A stretch of 52,946 nt of DNA, taken from positions 1 through 52,946 of the forward strand of contig DFDW01000015.1 of assembly GCA_002369315.1 (NCBI GenBank), in the 5' to 3' direction. How positions within the stretch are numbered: the stretch's first letter is position 1; each line of letters opens with the position of its first letter. This DNA is from Ruminococcaceae bacterium UBA3818. GTDB taxonomy: Bacteria; Bacillota; Clostridia; Oscillospirales; Ruminococcaceae. This document shows positions 42,749 to 50,579 of this stretch, piece by piece. The translations under genes were made by a program, and so were the position numbers. The notes beneath the pieces are model-generated. The model had not been told where the DNA came from and searched no databases. It saw nothing but the letters and a program-made list of their open reading frames with translations.

Positions 42749-43456
42749 ATGGCTCTAATCACCTGTGACAACATCAGTTTGGCATACGAAAACAACGTAG
42801 TTTTGTCCGATCTTTCTTTCTCGGTCCACGCGGGAGATTACCTGTGCATCGTGGGAGAAAACGGTTCCGGCAAAAGCACCTTGATCAAGGCGCTGCTTTC
42901 TTTTAAGCGCCCTTTGTGCGGCTCCATTCAGTTTGGCGATGGGCTGCGGCAAACTGAGATTGGCTATCTGCCGCAGCAAACCGGCGCGCAAAAAGATTTT
43001 CCCGCCAGTGTATGGGAGGTGGTGCAGTCCGGCTGCATGAATCAAAGCGGACTTTCCCCCTTTTATTCCTCGGCACAGCGCAGTCTGGCGCAGGAAACGC
43101 TGAAGAAACTGGATTTGTGGGAGCTGCGCCGCCGTTCTTACCGCGAACTTTCCGGCGGCCAACAGCAGCGAGTCCTGCTGGCCAGGGCATTGTGCGCCAC
43201 CCACAAGCTCCTGTTGTTGGATGAGCCTGTGGCGGGCCTGGATCCAATGGTTACCCTTGAAATGTACCGTATGATTCAGCAGCTCAATCAGCGGGGAATC
43301 ACAATTATCATGGTCTCACATGATATTCAAAGCGCGGTGCAGTATGCAAGTCATATTCTGCATCTGCATAACCGTCCGCTCTTTTTCGGAAGCACGGCCG
43401 ACTATCTGAAAAGCGGCGCCGCCAAGCAGTTTTTGGGAGGTCCGGAGCATGATTGA
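42749..43456 (+). CDS. znuC: Zinc ABC transporter ATPase
   Basis: The 235-residue ATPase has Walker A GENGSGKSTLIKALL, Q-loop region IGYLPQQTG, signature LSGGQQQRVLLARAL, Walker B LLLLDEPVAGLDP and H-loop VSHD. It starts one base after the znuA stop codon, and ends inside the znuB start. It powers zinc import with ZnuB and ZnuA. Confidence 0.93.
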   Translation: MALITCDNISLAYENNVVLSDLSFSVHAGDYLCIVGENGSGKSTLIKALLSFKRPLCGSIQFGDGLRQTEIGYLPQQTGAQKDFPASVWEVVQSGCMNQSGLSPFYSSAQRSLAQETLKKLDLWELRRRSYRELSGGQQQRVLLARALCATHKLLLLDEPVAGLDPMVTLEMYRMIQQLNQRGITIIMVSHDIQSAVQYASHILHLHNRPLFFGSTADYLKSGAAKQFLGGPEHD

Positions 43457-44276
43457 TGTATTGGTACAGATGCTGTCTTATCCTTTTTTGATCCGAGCAA
43501 TCGTCGTTGGCACGCTGGTATCGCTGTGCGCTTCCCTTTTGGGAGTCAGCCTGGTTCTCAAACGCTATTCCATGATTGGCGACGGCCTGTCCCATGTAGG
43601 TTTCGGGGCGCTGGCCATCGCCACGGCGGTCAACGCCGCCCCGCTTGCAGTTGCGATTCCGGTGGTCGTCGCAGCGGCCTTTTTGCTGCTTCGCCTTTCG
43701 GAGAACAGTAAAATCAAAGGAGATGCCGCAATCGCCCTGATTTCCACCGGCGCGCTGGCCATCGGCGTTATGGCTGTCTCCCTCTCTACCGGCATGAATA
43801 TTGACGTCTATAACTATATGTTCGGCAGCATACTTGCCATCAGCCAGGAGGATGTCTGGCTCAGCGTAATTCTTTCCATCGTGGTGTTGGCTTTATATGT
43901 AATCTTTTACCACAAAATTTTTGCTATCACTTTCGATGAGAATTTTGCCCGGGCCACCGGCGTCAAGGCCGGATGGTACAATATGCTCATTGCGTTGTTG
44001 ACTGCGGTCACCATTGTACTGGGTATGCGGCTGATGGGTGCTCTGCTCATCTCCAGCCTGGTTATTTTTCCCGCGCTTACCAGCATGCGGATTTTTAAAA
44101 GCTTCCGCTCCGTGGTTACTTGCTCAGCCTTTTTATCCGTCTTTTGTTTTTTGATCGGCATTTTGATTTCCTATGCCTGGTCTACTCCGGCAGGCGCCAG
44201 CGTTGTCTGTGTCAATATTGCGGCTTTCTTTGCCTTTTGGTCTGCTTCTCTTCTTTTCAGCCGCAAAAAAAAATGA
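43449..44276 (+). CDS. znuB: Zinc ABC transporter permease
   Basis: The 275-residue ABC-3 family permease has about eight to nine membrane helices, including SYPFLIRAIVVGTLVSLC, LSHVGFGALAIATAV, KGDAAIALISTGALAIGV and RLMGALLISSLVIFPALT. ATG 43449 overlaps the znuC stop codon by 8 nt, with GGGAGG upstream. It is the last gene of the zur-znuA-znuC-znuB operon. Confidence 0.94.
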   Translation: MIDVLVQMLSYPFLIRAIVVGTLVSLCASLLGVSLVLKRYSMIGDGLSHVGFGALAIATAVNAAPLAVAIPVVVAAAFLLLRLSENSKIKGDAAIALISTGALAIGVMAVSLSTGMNIDVYNYMFGSILAISQEDVWLSVILSIVVLALYVIFYHKIFAITFDENFARATGVKAGWYNMLIALLTAVTIVLGMRLMGALLISSLVIFPALTSMRIFKSFRSVVTCSAFLSVFCFLIGILISYAWSTPAGASVVCVNIAAFFAFWSASLLFSRKKK

Positions 44277-44345
44277 TGTTTCTTTTTGCGGTTTCCGAAC
44301 AAAAAAGAATCTCCCCGATAAAAATACCGTTTATCTTATCTCGAC

Positions 44346-44378
44346 AAAAAAAGCCTCCTGTTTCCAGGAGGCCTTTTT
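44346..44378. terminator. Terminator after znuB
   Basis: AAAAAGCCTCCTG pairs with CAGGAGGCCTTTTT across a TTTC loop. It separates the convergent znu operon and dtxR-like gene. Confidence 0.82.
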
Positions 44379-44416
44379 GTTATTACAACTGGTAATTTTG
44401 ATCCAATGTGCAAAAT

Positions 44417-44788
44417 TTATTTTCCCTGCTTCGAGATATGTTCCTTTAGTTTTTCAAAGGTTTCCTCGCTAATGTCGTGTTCGATCCGGCAGGCATCTTT
44501 TGCTGCAATTCCCTCTGGAACACCCAGCGCTATCAGCCACTCGCTAAGCAGGCGATGCCGTTCGTAAATCCGTTCCGCAATTTTCCGGCCAGCATCGGTT
44601 AACTCAATCCAGCCTTCTTTTTCCATGAGGATGTATCCGTTTTCCCGCAGAAGGCTCATTGCCCTGCTGACACTTGGCTTGGAGAATTCCATGTAACGTA
44701 CAATATCGATGGAGCGCACCGCACCTTTGGTCTGTTTTAAAATCAGGATTGCTTCCAAATAGTCCTCTGCCGATTCTTGAATTTTCAA
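44417..44788 (-). CDS. DtxR/MntR-family metal-dependent regulator
   Basis: The start is TTG at 44786-44788, giving LKIQESAEDYLEAILILK, with AAAGGGG 7 nt upstream; the open frame extends 14 codons further without a better site. The 123-residue product has the winged helix (YMEFSKPSVSRAMSLLREN, IELTDAGRKIAERIYERH) and dimer/metal residues DACRIEHDISEET. It lacks an SH3-like C-terminal domain, as in MntR. It probably senses Mn or Fe; no target is adjacent except the zinc operon. Confidence 0.88.
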   Translation of the reverse strand: MKIQESAEDYLEAILILKQTKGAVRSIDIVRYMEFSKPSVSRAMSLLRENGYILMEKEGWIELTDAGRKIAERIYERHRLLSEWLIALGVPEGIAAKDACRIEHDISEETFEKLKEHISKQGK

Positions 44789-44923
44789 GCAAACGCCCCT
44801 TTCCATTCTTTTTTCAAGATTTAAAATCAATTATCCTTGTTTTTATTCTATCACATCTTTTTGCTTTCCACAATCGTCTGTTCCGAAAAGAAAGCCTTTG
44901 CAGCTTTTTTCCGGCAAGTTCAG

Positions 44924-44959
44924 AAAAAGCGCCCGCTCTCAAATGAGCCGGCGCTTTTT
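44924..44959 (-). terminator. Terminator after the AbrB gene
   Basis: The nested stem AAAAAGCGCC-(C)-GCTC / GAGC-(C)-GGCGCTTTTT has a 6-nt loop, 11 bp after the abrB stop codon. Confidence 0.82.
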
Positions 44960-44970
44960 AACCAAATTGC

Positions 44971-45210
44971 CTATTTTTTCAATTCAGCCAAACACTTCGC
45001 ACAAATATTTTTTCCTTTGTAAACAACGGTATCTTCCGATTGATTGCAAAAAATGCAGGCAGGCTCATATTTTTTTAGGATGATCTTATCCTCTTCCACA
45101 TAAATCTCCAGCGCGTCTTTTTCATTGATATCCAGATTTCTTCTCAATTCGATAGGAAGAACCACACGGCCCAACTCATCCACTTTTCTTACAATGCCTG
45201 TCGCTTTCAT
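44971..45210 (-). CDS. abrB: AbrB-family transition-state regulator with C-terminal zinc-binding tail
   Basis: The 79-residue product has an AbrB/SpoVT swapped-hairpin DNA-binding domain (MKATGIVRKVDELGRVVLPIE, RRNLDINEKDALEIYVEEDK). Two CxxC pairs follow (CIFCNQSE, CAKCLAELKK), probably a zinc site. ATG 45210 follows GAGGGAA; the open frame extends 25 codons further but lacks a site. It is divergent from spmAB and may regulate the transition to sporulation. Confidence 0.88.
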   Translation of the reverse strand: MKATGIVRKVDELGRVVLPIELRRNLDINEKDALEIYVEEDKIILKKYEPACIFCNQSEDTVVYKGKNICAKCLAELKK

Positions 45211-45256
45211 CCATATTTCCCTCATTTCATTTTTGTTCAAATGAACTCTAAAAAAT

Positions 45257-45285
45257 ATCATATACAATTTCAAAAAATTTGTCAA
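45257..45285 (-). promoter_or_regulatory. Promoter of abrB
   Basis: On the minus strand, -35 TTGACA (45280-45285) and -10 TATGAT (45257-45262) have a 17-bp spacer. It lies about 50 bp before the start. Confidence 0.72.
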
Positions 45286-45394
45286 ATAAAACTGGTTTTT
45301 CTCTCAAAATATCGATACTTTTTATCTTATTTTTGGTTAATTTGACATTTATATTTTGTCATAACGACCAAATTTTTACCTGTTTTTTAGAAAC

Positions 45395-45421
45395 ATATTT
45401 TTCTTGCTTCTTTTATACATA
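45395..45421 (+). promoter_or_regulatory. Possible sporulation (sigma-E-like) promoter of spmAB
   Basis: ATATTT at 45395-45400 and ATACATA at 45415-45421 have about a 14-bp spacer, resembling the sigma-E pattern (-35 ATATT, -10 CATACA-T). The match is loose. It lies about 20 bp before the ribosome binding site of spmA. Confidence 0.3.
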
Positions 45422-45443
45422 TAGGACAAAGGGGGAAATGGAA

Positions 45444-46034
45444 ATGATGTCCTGGCTGTTTACGGGTATGCTCGTTTTATCTTTGCTTTTCGGAATTTTA
45501 AACGGCAGGATGGAGCAGGTATCCATATCCGCCGTAAATGAATGCTCAAATGCTGTTACTCTGGCAATTCAGTTGGCCGGCGTTATGTGCCTGTGGAGCG
45601 GGCTGATGCGTATCGCGGAAGTTTCCGATTTGACCGGAAAACTCAGCCGGCTGTTTCGGCCCGTCATGAAACTGCTGTTTTGGCATCTTCCCGCCGACTC
45701 CAAAGCGGCCAAGGCCATTATCATGAATCTGACAGCGAATCTGTTGGGATTGGGCAATGCAGCTACGCCGCTGGGCATTGCCGCTATGAAAGAGTTGGAA
45801 AAAATATCTCCCCGCAAAGGGATCGCCTCAAACGAGATGGCTTTGCTGGTGGTTTTGAACACAGCTTCGCTCCAGCTGATTCCAACCACCACCGCCGCGC
45901 TGCGCCTGGCAGCCGGAAGCGCGGCGCCCATGGAAATTCTCCCGGCGGTTTGGCTGGCATCATCCATGTCCATTCTCTCCGGAATTTTAGCCGCCAAGTT
46001 TTTCTCCCGCTTGTTTGGGAAAGGAGCGGACTGA
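45444..46034 (+). CDS. spmA: Spore maturation protein A
   Basis: SpmA, with SpmB, helps dehydrate the spore core and gives heat resistance. Three ATGs follow GGGGG; the one at 45444 has the best spacing and gives MMSWLFTGMLVLSLLFGILN. The 196-residue membrane protein has nucleoside-transporter-like helices with SNAVTLAIQLAGVMCLWSGL, LTANLLGLGNAATPLGIAAM and LNTASLQLIPTTTAALR. It is paired with spmB, which starts one base after its stop codon. Confidence 0.92.
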   Translation: MMSWLFTGMLVLSLLFGILNGRMEQVSISAVNECSNAVTLAIQLAGVMCLWSGLMRIAEVSDLTGKLSRLFRPVMKLLFWHLPADSKAAKAIIMNLTANLLGLGNAATPLGIAAMKELEKISPRKGIASNEMALLVVLNTASLQLIPTTTAALRLAAGSAAPMEILPAVWLASSMSILSGILAAKFFSRLFGKGAD

Positions 46035-46035
46035 C

Positions 46036-46554
46036 ATGAGCCAAATTTCACAATACATTCTTCCTGTTGCAATCGTACTGATCGTCGGCTACGGAGCAAT
46101 CAAAAAAGTTCCGGTGTTCGACTGCTTTTTAGAGGGCGCCAAAGACGGACTTACCACATCTGCCCAGATTTTGCCTGCCCTGATCGCCCTAATCACAGCA
46201 GTAGGCATGTTCAAATCCTCCGGCGCGCTGGATCTCTTTACTTATGCGCTGCGCCCTGTAGCAAACTTGCTGCACCTGCCGCAGGAGGTGATCCCGCTGG
46301 CAATTCTCCGCCCCATTTCCGGCAGCGGCGCCTTGGTCATTTTTCAGGATATTCTGCAGCAATACGGACCTGACAGCTTTATCGGCAGGGTCGCCAGCGT
46401 GATGCAGGGATCGACCGAAACGACTTTTTACACCATAGCGGTGTATTACGGCGCTACAAAAGTACAAAAAACCCGACACACGCTCCCCTCTGCGCTCACG
46501 GCGGACATTGTAGGTTTTTTTATGAGTGCCCTGGCAGTTTATTGGCTTCTTTGA
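46036..46554 (+). CDS. spmB: Spore maturation protein B
   Basis: The 172-residue membrane protein has LEGAKDGLTTSAQILPALIA, LRPISGSGALVIFQDILQQY, GRVASVMQGSTETTFYTIAV and YYGATKVQKTRH. ATG 46036 follows AAAGGAG and lies one base after the spmA stop codon. It works together with SpmA. Confidence 0.93.
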   Translation: MSQISQYILPVAIVLIVGYGAIKKVPVFDCFLEGAKDGLTTSAQILPALIALITAVGMFKSSGALDLFTYALRPVANLLHLPQEVIPLAILRPISGSGALVIFQDILQQYGPDSFIGRVASVMQGSTETTFYTIAVYYGATKVQKTRHTLPSALTADIVGFFMSALAVYWLL

Positions 46555-46647
46555 TTTGTTTCATTGCCCGGTTGGTTGAAAAGAAAAACGTTAGGGGCCA
46601 TGCCGCAATCTCCATTCCTGTCTCAGGAAAATGTTAAATACGATAGC

Positions 46648-46684
46648 AAAACGGCGCAGCCTCTTATGAGGCCGCGCCGTTTCT
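46648..46684. terminator. Bidirectional terminator between spmB and glgA
   Basis: AAACGGCGC-(A)-GCCTC / GAGGC-(C)-GCGCCGTTT with a TTAT loop. On the plus strand it is followed by CTTGTTTTT. Confidence 0.8.
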
Positions 46685-46724
46685 TGTTTTTAGAAATATT
46701 TTGAGAAAGTTCTCATCCGCGCTT

Positions 46725-48146
46725 TTAGCCTTCCAGCACTTTTCGGTACATGGCAATATATTCACCTGCGGATTTTTTCCAGCTGAAATCACATTCCAAT
46801 GCGTGGACAACAGCTTTCTGCCACGCCTGCTGATCCGAATACAGAGCAAGGGCCCGTTTGATCGCTCCCAGCATATCGTGCGCATTATAGGACTGGAATG
46901 TAAAGCCATTGCCCTCTTCTCCGCCCAGATCCTGAATGGAGTCTTTCAGCCCGCCGGTCGTTCTCACGATCGGAATCGTGCCATACCGCAGAGCAACCAT
47001 CTGCGCCAAACCGCATGGTTCACTTTTAGACGGCATCAGGAATGCGTCGGCACCGGCATAGATCTTGCGGGCAAGCGGCGGGATAAAGCCTTTTGCAAAG
47101 CTGACTTTCTCCGGATACTTTTTCTGCATCTCTTCAAAAAACGATTCGAACATATACTCTCCGGAGCCTAGCACGACCAGCTGCAAATTTTCTTTGAGGA
47201 TCTCTTCGCCGATATATTTGACCAGATCCAAGCCCTTATGGTCCACTAGGCGGCTGACAATTCCCAAAAGCATGACGTCGCTTCTCTGGGGCAGACCCAT
47301 CTCTTCCTGCAGCGCCCGCTTATTCTCCGCTTTTCCCTCCGGATGATCCGCGGAAAAAGGTGCCGCCAAATTCGGATCGGTCTGTGGATTATACCCATCC
47401 ACATCGATGCCGTTCAGAATGCCCATCAGTTTAAACTGGCGCGCTTTCAGGATTCTGTCCAATCCATGGGAATACCATGGATCCAGAATTTCCTGCGCAT
47501 AGGTCTGGCTGACGGTGGTGATCATATTGCACTGATCAATACCGCCTTTCATATAGTTCACGCATCCGTCATACTCGATAATCGGAGTGGCGCTTTGCGG
47601 AAGTCCCAACACATCCTGGACCATTTCCATTCCGTATTTTCCCTGATACTGAATATTGTGGATGGTAAGCACCGTTTTCAGGTCGCGAAACTTCTTTTCT
47701 CCCCTGTAAAACAGGTTCAGATAAACCGGGACCAAAGCGGTCTGCCAGTCGTTGCAATGAATGATATCCGGCGCATAGTCAATATAATGCAGCATTTCCA
47801 GAATCGCTTTGGAAAAGAACGCAAATCGTTCGCCATCGTCATAATAGCCATACAAACCAGGACGCTTAAAATAATATTCGTTATCCAAGAAATAATAAAC
47901 AACGCCGTTGTGATTGGCCTCAAATACGCCGCAGTAAAGGCTGCGCCACGACAAATAGACGGTAAAATTTGTCACATACTTCATTTTTGCGCGCAGTTCC
48001 GGCTTGATGTCACTATACAACGGCATCACGACCCGGCAAGCATGCATTTTATTGCGGATTGCTTTCGGCAGAGAGCCGGCAACGTCCGCCAATCCGCCGG
48101 AAGCCATAAAAGGAAGCGCTTCGCTGGCTGCGTACAAAATCTTCAT
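46725..48146 (-). CDS. glgA: Glycogen synthase (ADP-glucose)
   Basis: It adds glucose from ADP-glucose to glycogen chains (GT5, GT-B fold). The 473-residue product begins MKILYAASEALPFMASGGLA, has DIIHCNDWQTALVPV and LTIHNIQYQG, and carries SKSEPCGLAQMVALRYGTIP with the donor-phosphate region RTTGGLKDS. In the classical K-x-G-G-L motif the lysine position reads alanine here (FMASGGL), a variant worth noting. ATG 48146 has GGAGG 6-7 nt upstream. It is the last gene of the glg operon. Confidence 0.95.
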   Translation of the reverse strand: MKILYAASEALPFMASGGLADVAGSLPKAIRNKMHACRVVMPLYSDIKPELRAKMKYVTNFTVYLSWRSLYCGVFEANHNGVVYYFLDNEYYFKRPGLYGYYDDGERFAFFSKAILEMLHYIDYAPDIIHCNDWQTALVPVYLNLFYRGEKKFRDLKTVLTIHNIQYQGKYGMEMVQDVLGLPQSATPIIEYDGCVNYMKGGIDQCNMITTVSQTYAQEILDPWYSHGLDRILKARQFKLMGILNGIDVDGYNPQTDPNLAAPFSADHPEGKAENKRALQEEMGLPQRSDVMLLGIVSRLVDHKGLDLVKYIGEEILKENLQLVVLGSGEYMFESFFEEMQKKYPEKVSFAKGFIPPLARKIYAGADAFLMPSKSEPCGLAQMVALRYGTIPIVRTTGGLKDSIQDLGGEEGNGFTFQSYNAHDMLGAIKRALALYSDQQAWQKAVVHALECDFSWKKSAGEYIAMYRKVLEG

Positions 48147-48191
48147 AGATCAAACCTCCTGTCCCAATTCTTTCCGCATCCAAGAAGGCTT

Positions 48192-49316
48192 TTAAATCAC
48201 GCTCTTCTTCTCAATGAAAAGTGGATACGTTTTATATCCCACCAGCGTTCTGGTATCGCGAATCGTCGTTTCCCGATCGGCCACTACGTATTCCAAACGC
48301 GCCCCGTCGCCAATAACAGAACCCGCCATAACGATGCTGTTGCGGATCACCGCGCCACGGCCGATTTTTGCGCCACGGAAAATAATGGAATTTTCCACCG
48401 CACCTTCAATGATACATCCGTCCGCCACCAGGGAGTTCTTCACGGCAGCTCCGAGGCCGTATTTAGCAGGCACCTGATCCCGAACACGGGTCAAAATCGG
48501 CCGGTTGGACGGGAAAAGCTCCTGACGCACCTGCGGCTGCAAAAGCGCCATACTGGCGTCAAAATAATCCTGCAGGCTGTTGATCCGCATGACACAGTTT
48601 TCAATCTCATAAGCGTAAATGCGCATGGAATCGCTTTTTTCCACCAAAATATCCTTGGTAAAGCTTCTCTTATTGCGGCTGCGCGCGTCCTCTACGATTT
48701 TTTCCAGCAATTCCCGCTTCATCACCGCAACATTCAAGTACGCATTCTGCTCCTCTTCCGCCTGGGGAGAGAGCCATACCTGACCGACACGTCCGTCGCT
48801 TCCCACTTCAAAAACGCTGATATTCTCATTGCCTTCCCGCCGGATTTTTTCACGCCGGTAAGCCAAAGTGATTTCCGCGCCTTTCTCTTCGTGGAACGCA
48901 ATCATCTTCTGAAAATCCAGATTTGCAATCAGGTCGCAGTCCGCCAAAATCACATATTCCGCACGACCATTTTGAATATAGCTGGACACGCCGGCCAATG
49001 CATCCAAACGGCCTGCATAAATTCCCTGGTTGTCGCCGCTGCTGTAAGGCGGCAAAACCGTTAAGCCGCCCAGCTTTCGCGCCAAATCCCATTCTCTGCC
49101 GCTTCCCAGGTGTTCCATCAGCGTTTGATAGTTGGATTTCGCGATTACGCCTACCTCCCTGACACCGGAGTTTACCATGCTCGACAGCACAAAATCCACC
49201 AAACGGTATCTGCCGCCAAACGGCACAGACCCCGTGGTCCTCCCACGTGTCAGGCTTCCCAAATGGTTATCGTGCATATTGGAAAAAATAATCCCCATTG
49301 CAGTACGTTTGATCAT
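48192..49316 (-). CDS. glgD: ADP-glucose pyrophosphorylase regulatory subunit
   Basis: GlgD is a GlgC homologue found in Firmicutes that forms a complex with GlgC. The 374-residue product has a degenerate nucleotide-binding start (MGIIFSNMHDNHLGSLTRGR), PFGGRYRLVDFVLSSMVNSG and a left-handed beta-helix tail (NSIVMAGSVIGDGARLEYVV). The usual GGGQGTRL-type catalytic loop is lost, as expected for GlgD. The ATG overlaps the glgC stop codon by four bases (ATGA). Confidence 0.94.
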   Translation of the reverse strand: MIKRTAMGIIFSNMHDNHLGSLTRGRTTGSVPFGGRYRLVDFVLSSMVNSGVREVGVIAKSNYQTLMEHLGSGREWDLARKLGGLTVLPPYSSGDNQGIYAGRLDALAGVSSYIQNGRAEYVILADCDLIANLDFQKMIAFHEEKGAEITLAYRREKIRREGNENISVFEVGSDGRVGQVWLSPQAEEEQNAYLNVAVMKRELLEKIVEDARSRNKRSFTKDILVEKSDSMRIYAYEIENCVMRINSLQDYFDASMALLQPQVRQELFPSNRPILTRVRDQVPAKYGLGAAVKNSLVADGCIIEGAVENSIIFRGAKIGRGAVIRNSIVMAGSVIGDGARLEYVVADRETTIRDTRTLVGYKTYPLFIEKKSVI

Positions 49317-50536
49317 TTTCCCTGTACCTCCTCAGCGGTGATATCCGTTTCCACCATGGATTTCGGTGCGATGTTCACACCTGCTCCAATGGTAACGCCG
49401 TTTCCGATCACCGTCACGCCCCATTCGGAGATGTTTTCCATCTTCTCCGGGCGCGCACCGATTACTGCGTTTTCCCCAATCACCGCCTGCTCGGCGACGA
49501 TGGTATAGTCCACCACTGCGCCTTTTTTGACGACACTGCCCGGCATAATAATACTATCACGCACGACAGCTCCCTCTTCGATTGTAACGCCGGCAAAAAT
49601 AACGGAAAAATCCACCGTTCCTTCGATCACGCAGCCTTCTGTAATCATGGAATTCTGCACAACCGCCCCGGGCGCAATATAGTGAGGCGGAAGCGCCGGA
49701 TTGCGGGCGTAAATTTTCCATTCCGGGTCGTACAAAGACAGGGGAACCTTGGGGTCCAGAAGGTCCATATTGGCTTCCCACAAACTGTCGATCGTGCCCA
49801 CGTCTTTCCAGTACCCATCAAACGCATATGCATACATCCGCTCATGAGCCGCCAGCATGTTGGGAATGATATTCTTTCCGAAATCGTTGGCGCTGCCCGG
49901 CGTTTTCGCATCCTTCTCCAGGTATTCCCGCAGCTTATTCCAACTGAATATGTAAATTCCCATCGACGCTAAATTGCTCTTTGGATTGGCAGGTTTTTCT
50001 TCAAACTCATAAATCTGCCCGTCGTCATAAGCGTTCATGATGCCGAAACGGGAAGCTTCTTCCATTGGCACCTGCAATACCGCTATGGTGCAATCTGCCT
50101 CTTTTTCCTTATGGAATTTGAGCATTTTCTCATAATCCATCTTGTAAATATGGTCCCCGGAAAGGATCAGAACATATTCCGGATCATACCGCTCAATAAA
50201 CGGCAGGTTCTGATAGATCGCGTTGGCCGTTCCGGTGTACCAGTCGGATCCGGAACTCTTCTGATATGGCGGAAGGACAAACACACCGCCTTCCTGACGG
50301 TCCAGGTCCCAAGGCTGGCCGCTGCCGATATACTCGTTGAGCACCAGCGGCTGATACTGTGTGAGAACGCCGACTGTATCGATTCCGGAGTTCACACAGT
50401 TAGACAGCGGAAAGTCGATAATCCGGTATTTTCCCCCGAAAGGCACTGCCGGTTTTGCAAGGTTCTTGGTCAGGCTGTACAGGCGGCTGCCCTGACCGCC
50501 TGCCAACAACATTGCGATCCATTCTTTTTTCCTCAA
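49313..50536 (-). CDS. glgC: Glucose-1-phosphate adenylyltransferase (ADP-glucose pyrophosphorylase)
   Basis: It makes ADP-glucose from ATP and glucose-1-phosphate. The start is TTG 50534-50536, with AAGGAGGG 7-8 nt upstream. The 407-residue product has MLLAGGQGSRLYSLTKNLAK, PFGGKYRIIDFPLSNCVNSG, LSGDHIYKMDYEKML, FEEKPANPKSN, VGTIDSLWEANMDLL and a hexapeptide-repeat tail. The catalytic residues are present, in contrast to GlgD next door. It is second in the glgBCDA operon. Confidence 0.96.
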   Translation of the reverse strand: MRKKEWIAMLLAGGQGSRLYSLTKNLAKPAVPFGGKYRIIDFPLSNCVNSGIDTVGVLTQYQPLVLNEYIGSGQPWDLDRQEGGVFVLPPYQKSSGSDWYTGTANAIYQNLPFIERYDPEYVLILSGDHIYKMDYEKMLKFHKEKEADCTIAVLQVPMEEASRFGIMNAYDDGQIYEFEEKPANPKSNLASMGIYIFSWNKLREYLEKDAKTPGSANDFGKNIIPNMLAAHERMYAYAFDGYWKDVGTIDSLWEANMDLLDPKVPLSLYDPEWKIYARNPALPPHYIAPGAVVQNSMITEGCVIEGTVDFSVIFAGVTIEEGAVVRDSIIMPGSVVKKGAVVDYTIVAEQAVIGENAVIGARPEKMENISEWGVTVIGNGVTIGAGVNIAPKSMVETDITAEEVQGK

Positions 50537-50579
50537 GGAAAACCCTCCTTTTTCAAAACGGGAGTAAAACCCGCATTCA

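Noticed and set aside
47343..49064. 573-codon open frame opposite glgA and glgD
   Set aside because: Both glg genes on the other strand are unambiguous; the frame has no ribosome binding site and no recognisable domain.
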